A stretch of DNA of 6,937 bases, taken from positions 1 to 6,937 of the forward strand of contig JAAZJI010000045.1 of NCBI GenBank assembly GCA_012800465.1. The letters are read 5' to 3'. Made by a program: the position numbers and the translations under genes. Below, one piece after another: positions 1 to 6,370 of the stretch (within the stretch, counting starts at the first letter, position 1; every line of letters starts with the position of its first letter). The notes below the pieces were generated by a model, which saw only the letters and a list, made by a program, of their open reading frames with translations, did no database searches and was not told the origin of the DNA. The stretch is from Spirochaetales bacterium. Lineage in GTDB: Bacteria; Spirochaetota; Spirochaetia; Sphaerochaetales; Sphaerochaetaceae.

Positions 1-786
1 GAGCATGGAGACGAACGCCGTCATCCCCGACATGGACACATTGAAGTACACGGACAACAACGTTCCTTCCATGCTGTTGAGTATAGCAAAAAAGATCGCG
101 ATGAATAAGGTATTGATCAGGTTTTTGCTGAGCAGGAGAGCCGTAGCGGCGGACGTTATGAAAAATGAAATGACGATGATCGAGCCCACGGCGTTGAATG
201 CCATGACGCTTGTCAGCGACGTGAGGCCCATGAGCGTATAAAACAGGAAGCCTGCCGGCATGCCGATGGTCTTTGCAAGTTCCGGATCGAACGTCGAAAG
301 TTTCAGTTCCTTGTAAAAGCTGATGATGAACAGCGCATTGATGACGAGCATGATGCCGGCTTTGATGCTTTCGCGCGCAACCTCGACCCCGTGGACGGAT
401 ATCGTATCGAGACTCGCAAAGATCACTTCACCAAGCAGAACGCAATCGGTATCCAGATGCGCGTTCTTGAGGTACCGGCTGATGATGATGATCGCAAGCG
501 AAAAGAAGAGCGGAAAGATGATTCCTATCGCATCGTCTTTTCGCACGAATCTCGATGAACCGAGCTTTTCGATCAGAATCACCGCGACGAGTCCGGAAAG
601 TGCGGCACCGAACACCAGGAACGGAGAATCTATGGTTCTCGTGACAAAAAACGCGCCCACGATCCCGAGCAGCACCGAATGGCTGATGGCGTCCGTTATC
701 ATGGATTGGTTTCGTAACAGCAGAAAGACGCCAAGCAGCGAACAGGATGTCGTCGTAAGAAGCAATACGACCAATGAATGGATCAT
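1..786 (-). CDS. troD: Metal ABC transporter permease, second subunit (TroD-like), 3' end cut off by window edge
   Basis: An inner-membrane permease of the ABC-3 family (ZnuB/TroCD type), expected to form a heterodimeric metal channel with the preceding permease. The frame stays open from the ATG at 786 to base 1, giving 262 residues; perhaps 20-100 C-terminal residues are missing. The protein is very hydrophobic with several membrane segments. Near the N-terminus (residues 32-41) it has the family hallmark DAISHSVLLG. Around residues 183-222 it has the conserved late membrane region with GLTSLTSVMAFNAVGS followed by a TSAATALLLS stretch. The start overlaps the stop of the upstream permease as ATGA (783-786), and a strong ribosome binding site GGAGGG lies at 791-796, five bases away. 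This is the fourth gene of the operon. Family membership is certain; the metal (Mn, Zn or Fe) is not readable from a permease. Confidence 0.93.
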   Translation of the reverse strand, partial: MIHSLVVLLLTTTSCSLLGVFLLLRNQSMITDAISHSVLLGIVGAFFVTRTIDSPFLVFGAALSGLVAVILIEKLGSSRFVRKDDAIGIIFPLFFSLAIIIISRYLKNAHLDTDCVLLGEVIFASLDTISVHGVEVARESIKAGIMLVINALFIISFYKELKLSTFDPELAKTIGMPAGFLFYTLMGLTSLTSVMAFNAVGSIIVISFFITSAATALLLSKNLINTLFIAIFFAILNSMEGTLLSVYFNVSMSGMTAFVSML

Positions 787-1646
787 GATTCCCTCCGCTT
801 TCCGAAGATGTGCGACCGCTTTCCGAACATCATGGAGAGAAAGGCGAAGATGCAGGAAATCAATACGATCACCGGGCCGGTAGCCACCCCTTCACCCGCA
901 AAGCTCAGATAATTGCCGATCAGGCTCGATGTCATCGACATGATGCAGGATATGACCAGCACGTTGAAGAATTTGTCGGACCACTGCTCCGCAGCGATGA
1001 CGGGCAGGATCAGGAAGGAGCTTATCAGCAGAGCTCCGACCGACTTGAGTCCCACGGAGATCACCAGTATGGTCATGACCAGGATCAGCGCGTCCATCAG
1101 CTTCGTAGGCAGGCCGATGACCGCAGAAAACTCCCGGTCGAACAGATACAGCTTGATTTCCTTATAAAAAAGAGTGAAGAACAGTACGCACACCAGCGTA
1201 ACGATGGCGATCATGACCAGATCCAGCTCGAGCAGAAAGGATGTCTGACCGAATATGTATGCATCGAGTCCGGCTTGACTCGCGCGTGCAAACCTCGCGT
1301 TGCCTTGGATATAGGTCTTGAGAACCATGCCCAGACCGAAAAATCCCGATAGGAAGATCGCCAGATTTCCATCCAAGGGGATCGTGGTTCGTTTTTCGGA
1401 TTTCTGGATCAGATGATAGGCTGCCCCTCCGAGCAGGGCGGCACCCGTCAGCAGGATGAACGGACTTCTGCTTTTGGATACCATGAATGCGATGATGATC
1501 CCCGGATAGCTGGCATGACCTATGGCATCCCCGACCAGGCTCTGCTTCTTGAACACGTTGATGCTGCCGATCAGGGAGGTGGCTATGGAAAGCAGGACGC
1601 TTGCCGCAGCCACGATGTTAAACGTATACGAGCCTATTATCTTCAC
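783..1646 (-). CDS. troC: Metal ABC transporter permease, first subunit (TroC-like)
   Basis: An inner-membrane ABC-3 family permease of 287 residues, a usual length for the family, with about eight or nine hydrophobic segments. The hallmark DAIGHASYPG sits at residues 40-49, just after the first membrane helix. A cytoplasmic-loop region with GNARFARASQAGLDAYIFG follows, and a late VGALLISSFLILPVIAA helix matches the conserved core. I chose the GTG at 1646 because the ribosome binding site GGAAGGAG (1657-1664) lies 10 bases upstream and translation then begins right at the first membrane helix. The frame is open further to an ATG at 1733, but that would add a 29-residue Arg-rich tail lying inside the ATPase gene, which looks like out-of-frame sequence. 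The gene overlaps troB by 29 bases and troD by three. Two different permeases in one operon suggest a heterodimer, as in troABCD systems. Confidence 0.94.
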   Translation of the reverse strand: MKIIGSYTFNIVAAASVLLSIATSLIGSINVFKKQSLVGDAIGHASYPGIIIAFMVSKSRSPFILLTGAALLGGAAYHLIQKSEKRTTIPLDGNLAIFLSGFFGLGMVLKTYIQGNARFARASQAGLDAYIFGQTSFLLELDLVMIAIVTLVCVLFFTLFYKEIKLYLFDREFSAVIGLPTKLMDALILVMTILVISVGLKSVGALLISSFLILPVIAAEQWSDKFFNVLVISCIMSMTSSLIGNYLSFAGEGVATGPVIVLISCIFAFLSMMFGKRSHIFGKRRES

Positions 1647-2394
1647 GTGCAACCCACTCCTTCCGGTCCTCCCGTCCATCGATCTCCATCTTGAACGCCT
1701 TATCCACCTGTTCCCTGGTGAACACTTCCTCAACGGGACCGTGGCTTTTTATTTCTTCGTTCAGGATGACCAGGTAGTCGAAATAGTGTCTGATCGTGCT
1801 GAGATCATGGTGTACCGCGATGATGGTCTTCCCTTTTTTTTGCAGATCGATGAACGTATCCATGATGATGGTTTCCGTATTTTCGTCGACTCCCGCCAAG
1901 GGTTCATCCAGGATGTACAGATCCGCATCCTGGCAGAGCGCCCTTGCGATGAACACCCGCTGCAACTGCCCGCCGGACAGCTGTGAAATATGTCGGTCCA
2001 GGCAGGCTTCCATCCTCATCTCCCTGATCGCTTCCAGGGCGATTTCCCTATCTCTTCTCCCGGGTCTTTTGAACAACCCCAGATGCTGATACCTGCCCAT
2101 CAGCACCGTGTCGAAGACCGTGGTCGGAAAGTCCCGATTCGCATTTGAACGTTGAGCCACATAGGCGATCCTGCTTCGGACTTCATCAAGCGGCTTCCCC
2201 AGCACCTTCACGGAGGCGGCATCATGCTCGATCAGATCCAAGATGGCTTTGATCAACGTGGATTTTCCCGCACCGTTGGGACCGATTATCGCACATCTGA
2301 CATTGTCGGGAATGGACAGATCGACATTGGAAAGCACGCGCTTTTTGCCATACGATACATTGAGGTTCCGTATGCCGACCACTTCTTTCTTCAT
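1618..2394 (-). CDS. troB: Metal ABC transporter ATP-binding protein (TroB-like)
   Basis: The cytoplasmic ATPase that drives metal import through the TroC/TroD permeases. From the chosen start it has 258 residues and every core ABC motif: Walker A GPNGAGKST (38-46), Q-loop Gln81, signature LSGGQ (139-143), Walker B LYILDEP (159-165) and an H-loop HHD (His196). Three starts are possible. An ATG at 2418 overlaps the troA stop as ATGA but has no clear ribosome binding site. ATGs at 2397 and 2394 follow GGGGAGGGG, with 2394 better spaced. I use 2394; the difference is only eight residues ahead of the conserved MKKEVVGIRNLNVSYG region. It is the second gene of the operon. The family is certain; metal specificity is inferred from the binding protein next to it. 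Confidence 0.95.
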   Translation of the reverse strand: MKKEVVGIRNLNVSYGKKRVLSNVDLSIPDNVRCAIIGPNGAGKSTLIKAILDLIEHDAASVKVLGKPLDEVRSRIAYVAQRSNANRDFPTTVFDTVLMGRYQHLGLFKRPGRRDREIALEAIREMRMEACLDRHISQLSGGQLQRVFIARALCQDADLYILDEPLAGVDENTETIIMDTFIDLQKKGKTIIAVHHDLSTIRHYFDYLVILNEEIKSHGPVEEVFTREQVDKAFKMEIDGREDRKEWVAREDNRLVYV

Positions 2395-2414
2395 CATCCC
2401 CTCCCCGAACACGA

Positions 2415-3353
2415 TCATGTCAGATTGTCCACGATCAGATCCACGTTGTGCCTGAACATATCGATGAACGTATCTCCCGGTTCCCCGACCGGAGCCAAGG
2501 AGTCCGAGAACAGCTCCTTTCCATCCCCGTGGATCACGGCGACCTCGAAGCCTTTCGACCGGCAGATCTCCTGCAGTTTTTTCATCTTTTCCGGATTGGT
2601 GGTCGATTCGGTGAAGATGGATCTGATCCTGTGGTCCACGATGAACCGGGCGGTCTTTTCCAGATCGGCATTCGATACTTCCGACTCGGTGCTCACCCCC
2701 TGCGGAGCGACGACTTCCATCGCATACGACCGTGAGAAATAGTTGAAGGCATCATGCGGAGTGATCAGATACCTGGAGGTCTCCTCGATCCGATTGATTT
2801 TTTCCACCGTCTCATGGTGCAGCGCATCCAATGCTTCGAGATGGCGGATCGTTCTTTCCTCGAAGATCTCTTTTTCCTCGGGCAACAATCGGACCAACTC
2901 GTTGCAGGTGTTCACGAATGCCTCCTTGTACAGAGTCAGATCAAACCAGAAATGCGGGTCGACGACGTTGAACCCGTCTTCCTCCATGGTGATCAGATCC
3001 TCCTTCCTGAACGTCGATGTTATCGCATGCCCGTCTTTTTTCAGGATATCCTGCATCTTGCCCTCGAAATGCAGGCCATGATAAAGAAGAAGGTCCGCCC
3101 TCGTTATTTTTCCCAAATCGTCAGGTTTCGCCTGATAGAGGTGGGGGTCGACTCCGTGCGGAATGATCAGCTCCAGGTTCACCGTGTCCCCGGCTATATG
3201 CTGCACCATGTCATGGATGAACGAGGTGGTCACCGTTACGGTTTTCCTCCGATCGTCCGTTTTCCGATCCTTGTCACCCGAGGTGCACGATGTCATGAGC
3301 GCAAGAGCTCCCAGGAGCAGCAGCGCAATACCTACCGTCACGTTCCTTCTCAT
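2415..3353 (-). CDS. troA: Metal ABC transporter substrate-binding lipoprotein (TroA-like, cluster A-I)
   Basis: The extracytoplasmic binding protein that captures a divalent metal and delivers it to TroC/TroD; 312 residues, normal for the family. The N-terminus is a lipoprotein signal: basic MRRN, a hydrophobic stretch, then LMTSC with Cys23 as the predicted lipidated residue. Metal ligands can be placed by comparison with TroA: His71 (in GVDPHLYQ), His134 (in DPHFWFD), His200 (in TPHDAFNYFS) and Asp284 (in KELFSDSL). This His/His/His/Asp set matches TroA rather than the Glu-containing PsaA/MntC type. The His-rich loop usual in ZnuA is absent, which argues mildly against a dedicated zinc system. 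A long helix around residues 155-192 fits the backbone helix joining the two lobes. The ATG at 3353 has GGGGAG five bases upstream (3359-3364). It is the first gene of the operon, and its stop overlaps an ATG of troB. Mn, Zn and Fe all remain possible substrates. Confidence 0.95.
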   Translation of the reverse strand: MRRNVTVGIALLLLGALALMTSCTSGDKDRKTDDRRKTVTVTTSFIHDMVQHIAGDTVNLELIIPHGVDPHLYQAKPDDLGKITRADLLLYHGLHFEGKMQDILKKDGHAITSTFRKEDLITMEEDGFNVVDPHFWFDLTLYKEAFVNTCNELVRLLPEEKEIFEERTIRHLEALDALHHETVEKINRIEETSRYLITPHDAFNYFSRSYAMEVVAPQGVSTESEVSNADLEKTARFIVDHRIRSIFTESTTNPEKMKKLQEICRSKGFEVAVIHGDGKELFSDSLAPVGEPGDTFIDMFRHNVDLIVDNLT

Positions 3354-3358
3354 ATCTT

Positions 3359-3364
3359 CTCCCC
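3359..3364 (-). promoter_or_regulatory. Ribosome binding site of troA
   Basis: On the minus strand this reads GGGGAG, five bases before the ATG at 3353. It fixes the start of troA immediately before the lipoprotein signal peptide. Confidence 0.8.
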
Positions 3365-3379
3365 TCGCCGTAATTATTT

Positions 3380-3395
3380 TTTAGGCACACCTAAA
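3380..3395. promoter_or_regulatory. Predicted metal-repressor operator, box 1
   Basis: A perfect inverted repeat with six-base arms and a four-base centre: TTTAGG-CACA-CCTAAA. TTAGG/CCTAA arms are typical of DtxR-family metal-dependent repressors (DtxR, IdeR and relatives), although the classical DtxR site has wider arm spacing. The box lies just after the predicted transcription start of the tro operon (about +4 to +19), where a bound repressor would block transcription. The 18 bases 3380-3397 match 15 of 18 bases of box 2 in the same orientation. The repressor class is an inference from arm sequence and from the metal-uptake genes it precedes. Confidence 0.75.
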
Positions 3396-3404
3396 TACAA
3401 TGAG

Positions 3405-3433
3405 AGCATATCATGTTTTTTAGGTGGTTGCAA
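3405..3433 (-). promoter_or_regulatory. Predicted sigma-70-type promoter of the tro operon
   Basis: Read on the minus strand, a -35 element TTGCAA (3428-3433) is followed after exactly 17 bases by a -10 element TATGCT (3405-3410). The bases TGA directly before the -10 make it an extended -10 promoter. Transcription would start near 3398-3401, leaving a leader of about 45 bases that contains operator box 1 and the troA ribosome binding site. A CCTAAA half-site (minus strand) falls inside the spacer. Confidence 0.65.
3419..3424 (+). promoter_or_regulatory. Isolated operator half-site TTTAGG in the tro promoter spacer
   Basis: TTTAGG is identical to the left arm of box 1 and, like it, is preceded by further T residues (TTTTTTAGG in both). 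The matching right arm is missing: the bases where CCTAAA should stand (3429-3434) read TGCAAG and instead carry the -35 element. It may be a weak or degenerate third site between -35 and -10, or chance in T-rich DNA. Confidence 0.35.
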
Positions 3434-3441
3434 GTAGATTG

Positions 3442-3455
3442 TTAGGCCTACCTAA
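3442..3455. promoter_or_regulatory. Predicted metal-repressor operator, box 2
   Basis: An inverted repeat TTAGG-CCTA-CCTAA, with five-base arms around a four-base centre. It differs from box 1 only in the outermost left base and two centre bases and sits 61 bases from it. It is upstream of the tro -35 element and about 42 bases upstream of the -35 of the rightward promoter. It could be a cooperative second site for tro repression or a shared site acting on both directions. Binding by a DtxR/MntR/TroR-type regulator is inferred, not shown. Confidence 0.65.
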
Positions 3456-3497
3456 ATATATTTTCCACCCACTTCGCCGATTGCACCAAAAGAGGCT

Positions 3498-3526
3498 TTG
3501 CGCTTCTCGTGAATACATCATATAGT
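3498..3526 (+). promoter_or_regulatory. Predicted promoter of the lipoprotein-rarA-hydrolase genes
   Basis: A weak -35 TTGCGC (3498-3503) and a strong -10 TATAGT (3521-3526) are separated by exactly 17 bases. Transcription would start near 3533, giving a leader of about 26 bases that includes the ribosome binding site at 3543-3548. This position excludes or disfavours the in-frame starts at 3526 and 3529 and supports the ATG at 3559. Confidence 0.55.
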
Positions 3527-3542
3527 TGATGAAGACCATGAC

Positions 3543-3548
3543 AAGGAG
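3543..3548 (+). promoter_or_regulatory. Ribosome binding site deciding the lipoprotein gene start
   Basis: AAGGAG lies 10 bases before the ATG at 3559. The alternative ATGs at 3529 and 3538 have no comparable site, so it selects the start that yields a textbook lipoprotein signal peptide. Confidence 0.75.
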
Positions 3549-3558
3549 TCGAACACCG

Positions 3559-4221
3559 ATGATTCGCCGGGCCAAGCCAGTTGCAATCGCCATGCTTCTC
3601 TTCCTTCTTCTGCTGGGCGGATGCGCCTCGACGAAGGAGGCGGAGCCCCTTGCGGGCGAACAGCTCCATCGCCGGCTCGTCACCACCCTGGTCGAAGCGG
3701 CGTACGGGCTGGACACGAGGAGCATCATGGCGAAATCCGTCGAGGAGCTTCTTCCGGACAGCGCCCTTCCCATGAGCCTGATCACCGGCATCCCTCTCTT
3801 TGCGGAACAGCTCTCCCGCTTCAAGGATGAAGTGAACGGCGCCTTCCTCTTCACCGCCTGGGAGATCGCTCCCCTCCTGGAGCCCGTCATCACGGAGATT
3901 TCCTGGAGCGATGACCGTGCGCTCGCTTCGTCCCTCCGCTCGGGGGCCGCGACCCTTCGGCGGGAACAGCGCGACGAGCTGCTTGCGCTCATCACCCCGA
4001 TCCTCGCCGAAGCCCTGAAGCCGGCGATGAACCGGTGGACCGCCCTCATCGACTGGTACCATCTCTACCGGGAGAGCATCAAGTTGCTTAAGATCGAGGA
4101 GCTTCCGCTCCCCGATGCGGATATCGAGGGGCATCTGACGCTCCTCTACCTGGACCGCTACTGCACCGCCCTCGGCGATGAGGAGGAGCGCCTCCGCAGC
4201 CCAAAAACCGAGGTGCGGTGA
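3559..4221 (+). CDS. Predicted lipoprotein of unknown function
   Basis: A 220-residue protein I do not recognise with confidence. Its N-terminus is a clear lipoprotein signal: basic MIRRAK, a hydrophobic core, and LLGGC with Cys22 as the lipid-bearing residue, followed by a short polar linker (ASTKEAEP). The mature part looks mostly alpha-helical, without membrane segments or obvious catalytic motifs. The stretch from about residue 60 to 165 (LLPDSALP, then GIPLFAEQLSRFKDEVNGAF, then a helical AAP-like region and LLALITPILAEALKP) recalls the order of elements in DUF4197 proteins, but only loosely. It sits under its own promoter, and its TGA overlaps the first base of the rarA ATG (TGATG), so the two are probably translated in sequence. 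G+C is clearly higher than in the tro genes. The protein should be anchored in the inner or outer membrane. Confidence 0.85.
   Translation: MIRRAKPVAIAMLLFLLLLGGCASTKEAEPLAGEQLHRRLVTTLVEAAYGLDTRSIMAKSVEELLPDSALPMSLITGIPLFAEQLSRFKDEVNGAFLFTAWEIAPLLEPVITEISWSDDRALASSLRSGAATLRREQRDELLALITPILAEALKPAMNRWTALIDWYHLYRESIKLLKIEELPLPDADIEGHLTLLYLDRYCTALGDEEERLRSPKTEVR
4210..4215 (+). promoter_or_regulatory. Ribosome binding site of rarA inside the lipoprotein gene
   Basis: GAGGTG lies five bases before the ATG at 4221. It favours that ATG over the adjacent GTG at 4218 and lies within the last codons of the upstream gene, consistent with coupled translation. Confidence 0.6.
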
Positions 4222-6353
4222 TGGAACTGTTTTCTGCCGCAAAACCCGATTCCCAGCCGCTGGCATATCGGATGAGACCCCGAACCCTGGAGGAGTACGT
4301 TGGCCAGGAGGCGATCATCGGGGAAGGACGGCTCCTCAGACGGGCGATCCAGGCGGATCGGCTCTCCTCGGTGATCTTCTACGGCCCTCCGGGAACGGGG
4401 AAGACCACCCTCGCCCGGGTGATCGCCAACTCGACCAGGCGGCACTTCGCCACCCTGAACGCCGTCCTCAGCGGAGTGAAGGAGCTTCGCTTCGAGATCG
4501 ATGCGGCGCGTGAACGCCTCGATCTGTATCAGCGCGGGACGATCCTCTTCGTCGACGAGGTACATCGCTGGAACAAGAGCCAGCAGGACGCCCTCCTTCC
4601 CTGGGTGGAGAACGGGACGGTCATCCTGATCGGGGCGACGACGGAGAACCCCTTCTTCGAAGTCAACGCCGCCCTGGTCTCCCGCTCAAGGATCTTCCAG
4701 CTCAAGCCGCTGAACGCCGAGGACCTGATGAAGATCGCCCATCAGGCCCTCGGCGACAGGGAGCGGGGCTACGGGAACCATGAGATCACCTTCGAGGAGG
4801 GGGCGCTGGAGCACCTCGTGGCCGTCAGCGACGGTGATGCCCGGACCCTCCTGAACGCCATCGAGCTCGCCGTCGAGACGACCGGCGAGCCGGGCAGGCC
4901 CAAACACATCTCCCTCGCCGCCGCCGAGGACTCGATCCAGCGGAAGGCGGTCCTCTATGACAAGGAGGGGGATTACCACTTCGACGTGATCAGCGCGTTC
5001 ATCAAATCGATCAGGGGCAGCGATCCGGATGCGGCTCTCTACTGGCTGGCCCGGATGGTCCACGCCGGCGAGGAGCCCCGGTTCATCTTCCGACGGATGC
5101 TGATCAGCGCCGCCGAGGACATCGGCCTTGCCGATCCCGATGCGCTGGTGGTGGTCGAAGCCGCCGCCGCGGCGTTCGAACGGATCGGACTGCCGGAAGG
5201 CCGCTTCCACCTCGCCCAGGCCGCTCTCTACCTGGCGACCACGAAGAAGTCCAACTCGACGATGGGGTTCTTCGACGCCCTGAAGAACGTCGCCGAGGAG
5301 GCTCGGCAGGAGGTTCCAAACCACCTCCGCGACAGCAGCCGCGACGCCAAGGGGTTCGGCCACGGTGAAGGGTATCTCTATCCCCACGCCTACAGCGGCC
5401 ACTGGGTCGCCCAGCAGTACCTCCCCGTCGCGCTGCAGGGGAAGATCTTCTATCACCCCGGCGACCAGGGGTACGAGGCCTCGATCGCTTCCGAGATCCG
5501 GGCCCGCCGCGAGGAGCAGTTGGAATCGATTCAAAGCGACGTGTTCATCGAACACCTCTCCTATTCGCCCTCCTCACAGGTCGAGACGCTCTGGCGCCAG
5601 CGGTCGGCGGGCGAACGCTCGACGATTCTCCGATCCATCAGGAAAGCGCTGTTTCGCGACCACACCATTCGCCGAAGCGACCGGGTCTTCATCGCGAACG
5701 CCGGCAGCGGCTTCCTGATCTGGGAGGCGCTGCGCCTCGCCCCGGAGGGGCTGTGCGTAGCCCAGGTGGCCGACAAGCGGCAACAGGAGATGATTGACCA
5801 CTATGCGAACACGCTCGAAGTTCTGGAACGACCGATTATTCATGTCGGAGATCCCGGTCCGGTTCTCCGCTCCTTGGATGGACGACTCCTCTTCGAGCAC
5901 ATCTACGGACGAAACATCCTCTCCCGCCTGCATGCGGAGAAAGAGATCCTGGAACCGTTATTTGAGAAGCTGGTGGACGGCGGCACCCTGAACATCGCCC
6001 AGAGCATCCCCTCCCGCTCCTCCCGCCTCAGCGAGTTCTGCCCCCATCCCCTGCTCAAAGAAGCGGAAGCGGTCATCTACGCCGACGAAGCCGACCCCTT
6101 GGTAAATTGGGATGAGAAGGAGCTGGAGGAAGCGGTCGAATCGTACGGGTTCCAAGGAACGACGGAAGTGCTCTCATTTACCGAGAACCGGATCTTCACC
6201 GCGGATCAGCTTGAAGGGTATCTGAAGAACTCATACCTGCCCGCCCTCGGAATCGATGACCGATCCTTCGTCGCTTCGGTGGTCCGGGCCCTCGAGAACA
6301 GGAGTCTCCCCTTCCGGCAGGAGATCGCGATCCTGCATTTCATCAAGGCATGA
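4221..6353 (+). CDS. rarA: RarA (MgsA) AAA+ ATPase fused to a methyltransferase-like C-terminal domain
   Basis: A 710-residue protein. Residues 1 to about 435 form a complete RarA/MgsA/WRNIP1-type ATPase, a cytoplasmic clamp-loader relative that acts at stalled replication forks. It has Walker A GPPGTGKT (55-62), Walker B LFVDE (109-113), sensor 1 GATTEN (138-143), SRSR with the likely arginine finger (154-157) and sensor 2 DGDARTLLN (204-212). The RarA-specific C-terminal part follows, ending in the hallmark YLYPHAYSGHWVAQQYLP (385-402). E. coli RarA stops near residue 447; here about 265 further residues follow. These contain IANAGSGFLIWEALR (491-505), resembling the SAM-binding glycine loop of class I methyltransferases, then an acidic VADK turn and a later LVDGGTLNIA strand. 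RarA proteins with an extra C-terminal domain are a known architecture (NCBI describes a RarA/unknown-domain fusion family). The start is set by GAGGTG at 4210. The catalytic status of the extra domain is unknown. Confidence 0.95.
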   Translation: MELFSAAKPDSQPLAYRMRPRTLEEYVGQEAIIGEGRLLRRAIQADRLSSVIFYGPPGTGKTTLARVIANSTRRHFATLNAVLSGVKELRFEIDAARERLDLYQRGTILFVDEVHRWNKSQQDALLPWVENGTVILIGATTENPFFEVNAALVSRSRIFQLKPLNAEDLMKIAHQALGDRERGYGNHEITFEEGALEHLVAVSDGDARTLLNAIELAVETTGEPGRPKHISLAAAEDSIQRKAVLYDKEGDYHFDVISAFIKSIRGSDPDAALYWLARMVHAGEEPRFIFRRMLISAAEDIGLADPDALVVVEAAAAAFERIGLPEGRFHLAQAALYLATTKKSNSTMGFFDALKNVAEEARQEVPNHLRDSSRDAKGFGHGEGYLYPHAYSGHWVAQQYLPVALQGKIFYHPGDQGYEASIASEIRARREEQLESIQSDVFIEHLSYSPSSQVETLWRQRSAGERSTILRSIRKALFRDHTIRRSDRVFIANAGSGFLIWEALRLAPEGLCVAQVADKRQQEMIDHYANTLEVLERPIIHVGDPGPVLRSLDGRLLFEHIYGRNILSRLHAEKEILEPLFEKLVDGGTLNIAQSIPSRSSRLSEFCPHPLLKEAEAVIYADEADPLVNWDEKELEEAVESYGFQGTTEVLSFTENRIFTADQLEGYLKNSYLPALGIDDRSFVASVVRALENRSLPFRQEIAILHFIKA

Positions 6354-6360
6354 TCCGGCA

Positions 6361-6366
6361 AAGGAG
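6361..6366 (+). promoter_or_regulatory. Ribosome binding site of the hydrolase gene
   Basis: AAGGAG lies four bases before the ATG at 6371, slightly close but strong. No promoter or terminator is visible in the 17 bases between rarA and this gene, so it is probably on the rarA transcript. Confidence 0.65.
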
Positions 6367-6370
6367 TTTC

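Noticed and set aside
700..786. Lipobox-like TTTSC near the N-terminus of troD
   Set aside because: It is within the first membrane helix of a polytopic permease and precedes the conserved DAISH motif at the normal distance.
1647..1733. A longer troC starting at the ATG at 1733
   Set aside because: It adds 29 mostly Arg, Gly and Ser residues wholly inside troB, with no family counterpart, while the GTG at 1646 has a strong ribosome binding site.
2415..3353. Calling the binding protein ZnuA (zinc-specific)
   Set aside because: The His-rich loop typical of ZnuA is absent and the ligand set matches TroA; specificity is left open.
2754..3437. Open frames on the plus strand opposite the tro genes, including one running through the promoter region
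   Set aside because: They are antisense to confident family members, cross the operator and promoter sites, and show no family motifs.
3491..3507. Small hairpin AGAGGC-TTTGC-GCTTCT as a terminator
   Set aside because: The stem is six pairs with a G-U, has no following T run, and overlaps the rightward -35 element.
3526..3558. Upstream starts (TTG 3526, ATG 3529, ATG 3538) for the lipoprotein
   Set aside because: They overlap or nearly touch the predicted promoter and transcription start, lack a ribosome binding site, and would lengthen the basic part before the signal peptide without need.
4686..5555. Long open frame on the minus strand opposite rarA
   Set aside because: It lies opposite a confidently identified gene in GC-rich DNA, has low-complexity Gly/Val/Asp-rich composition and no recognisable domain; it is a shadow of rarA codon bias.
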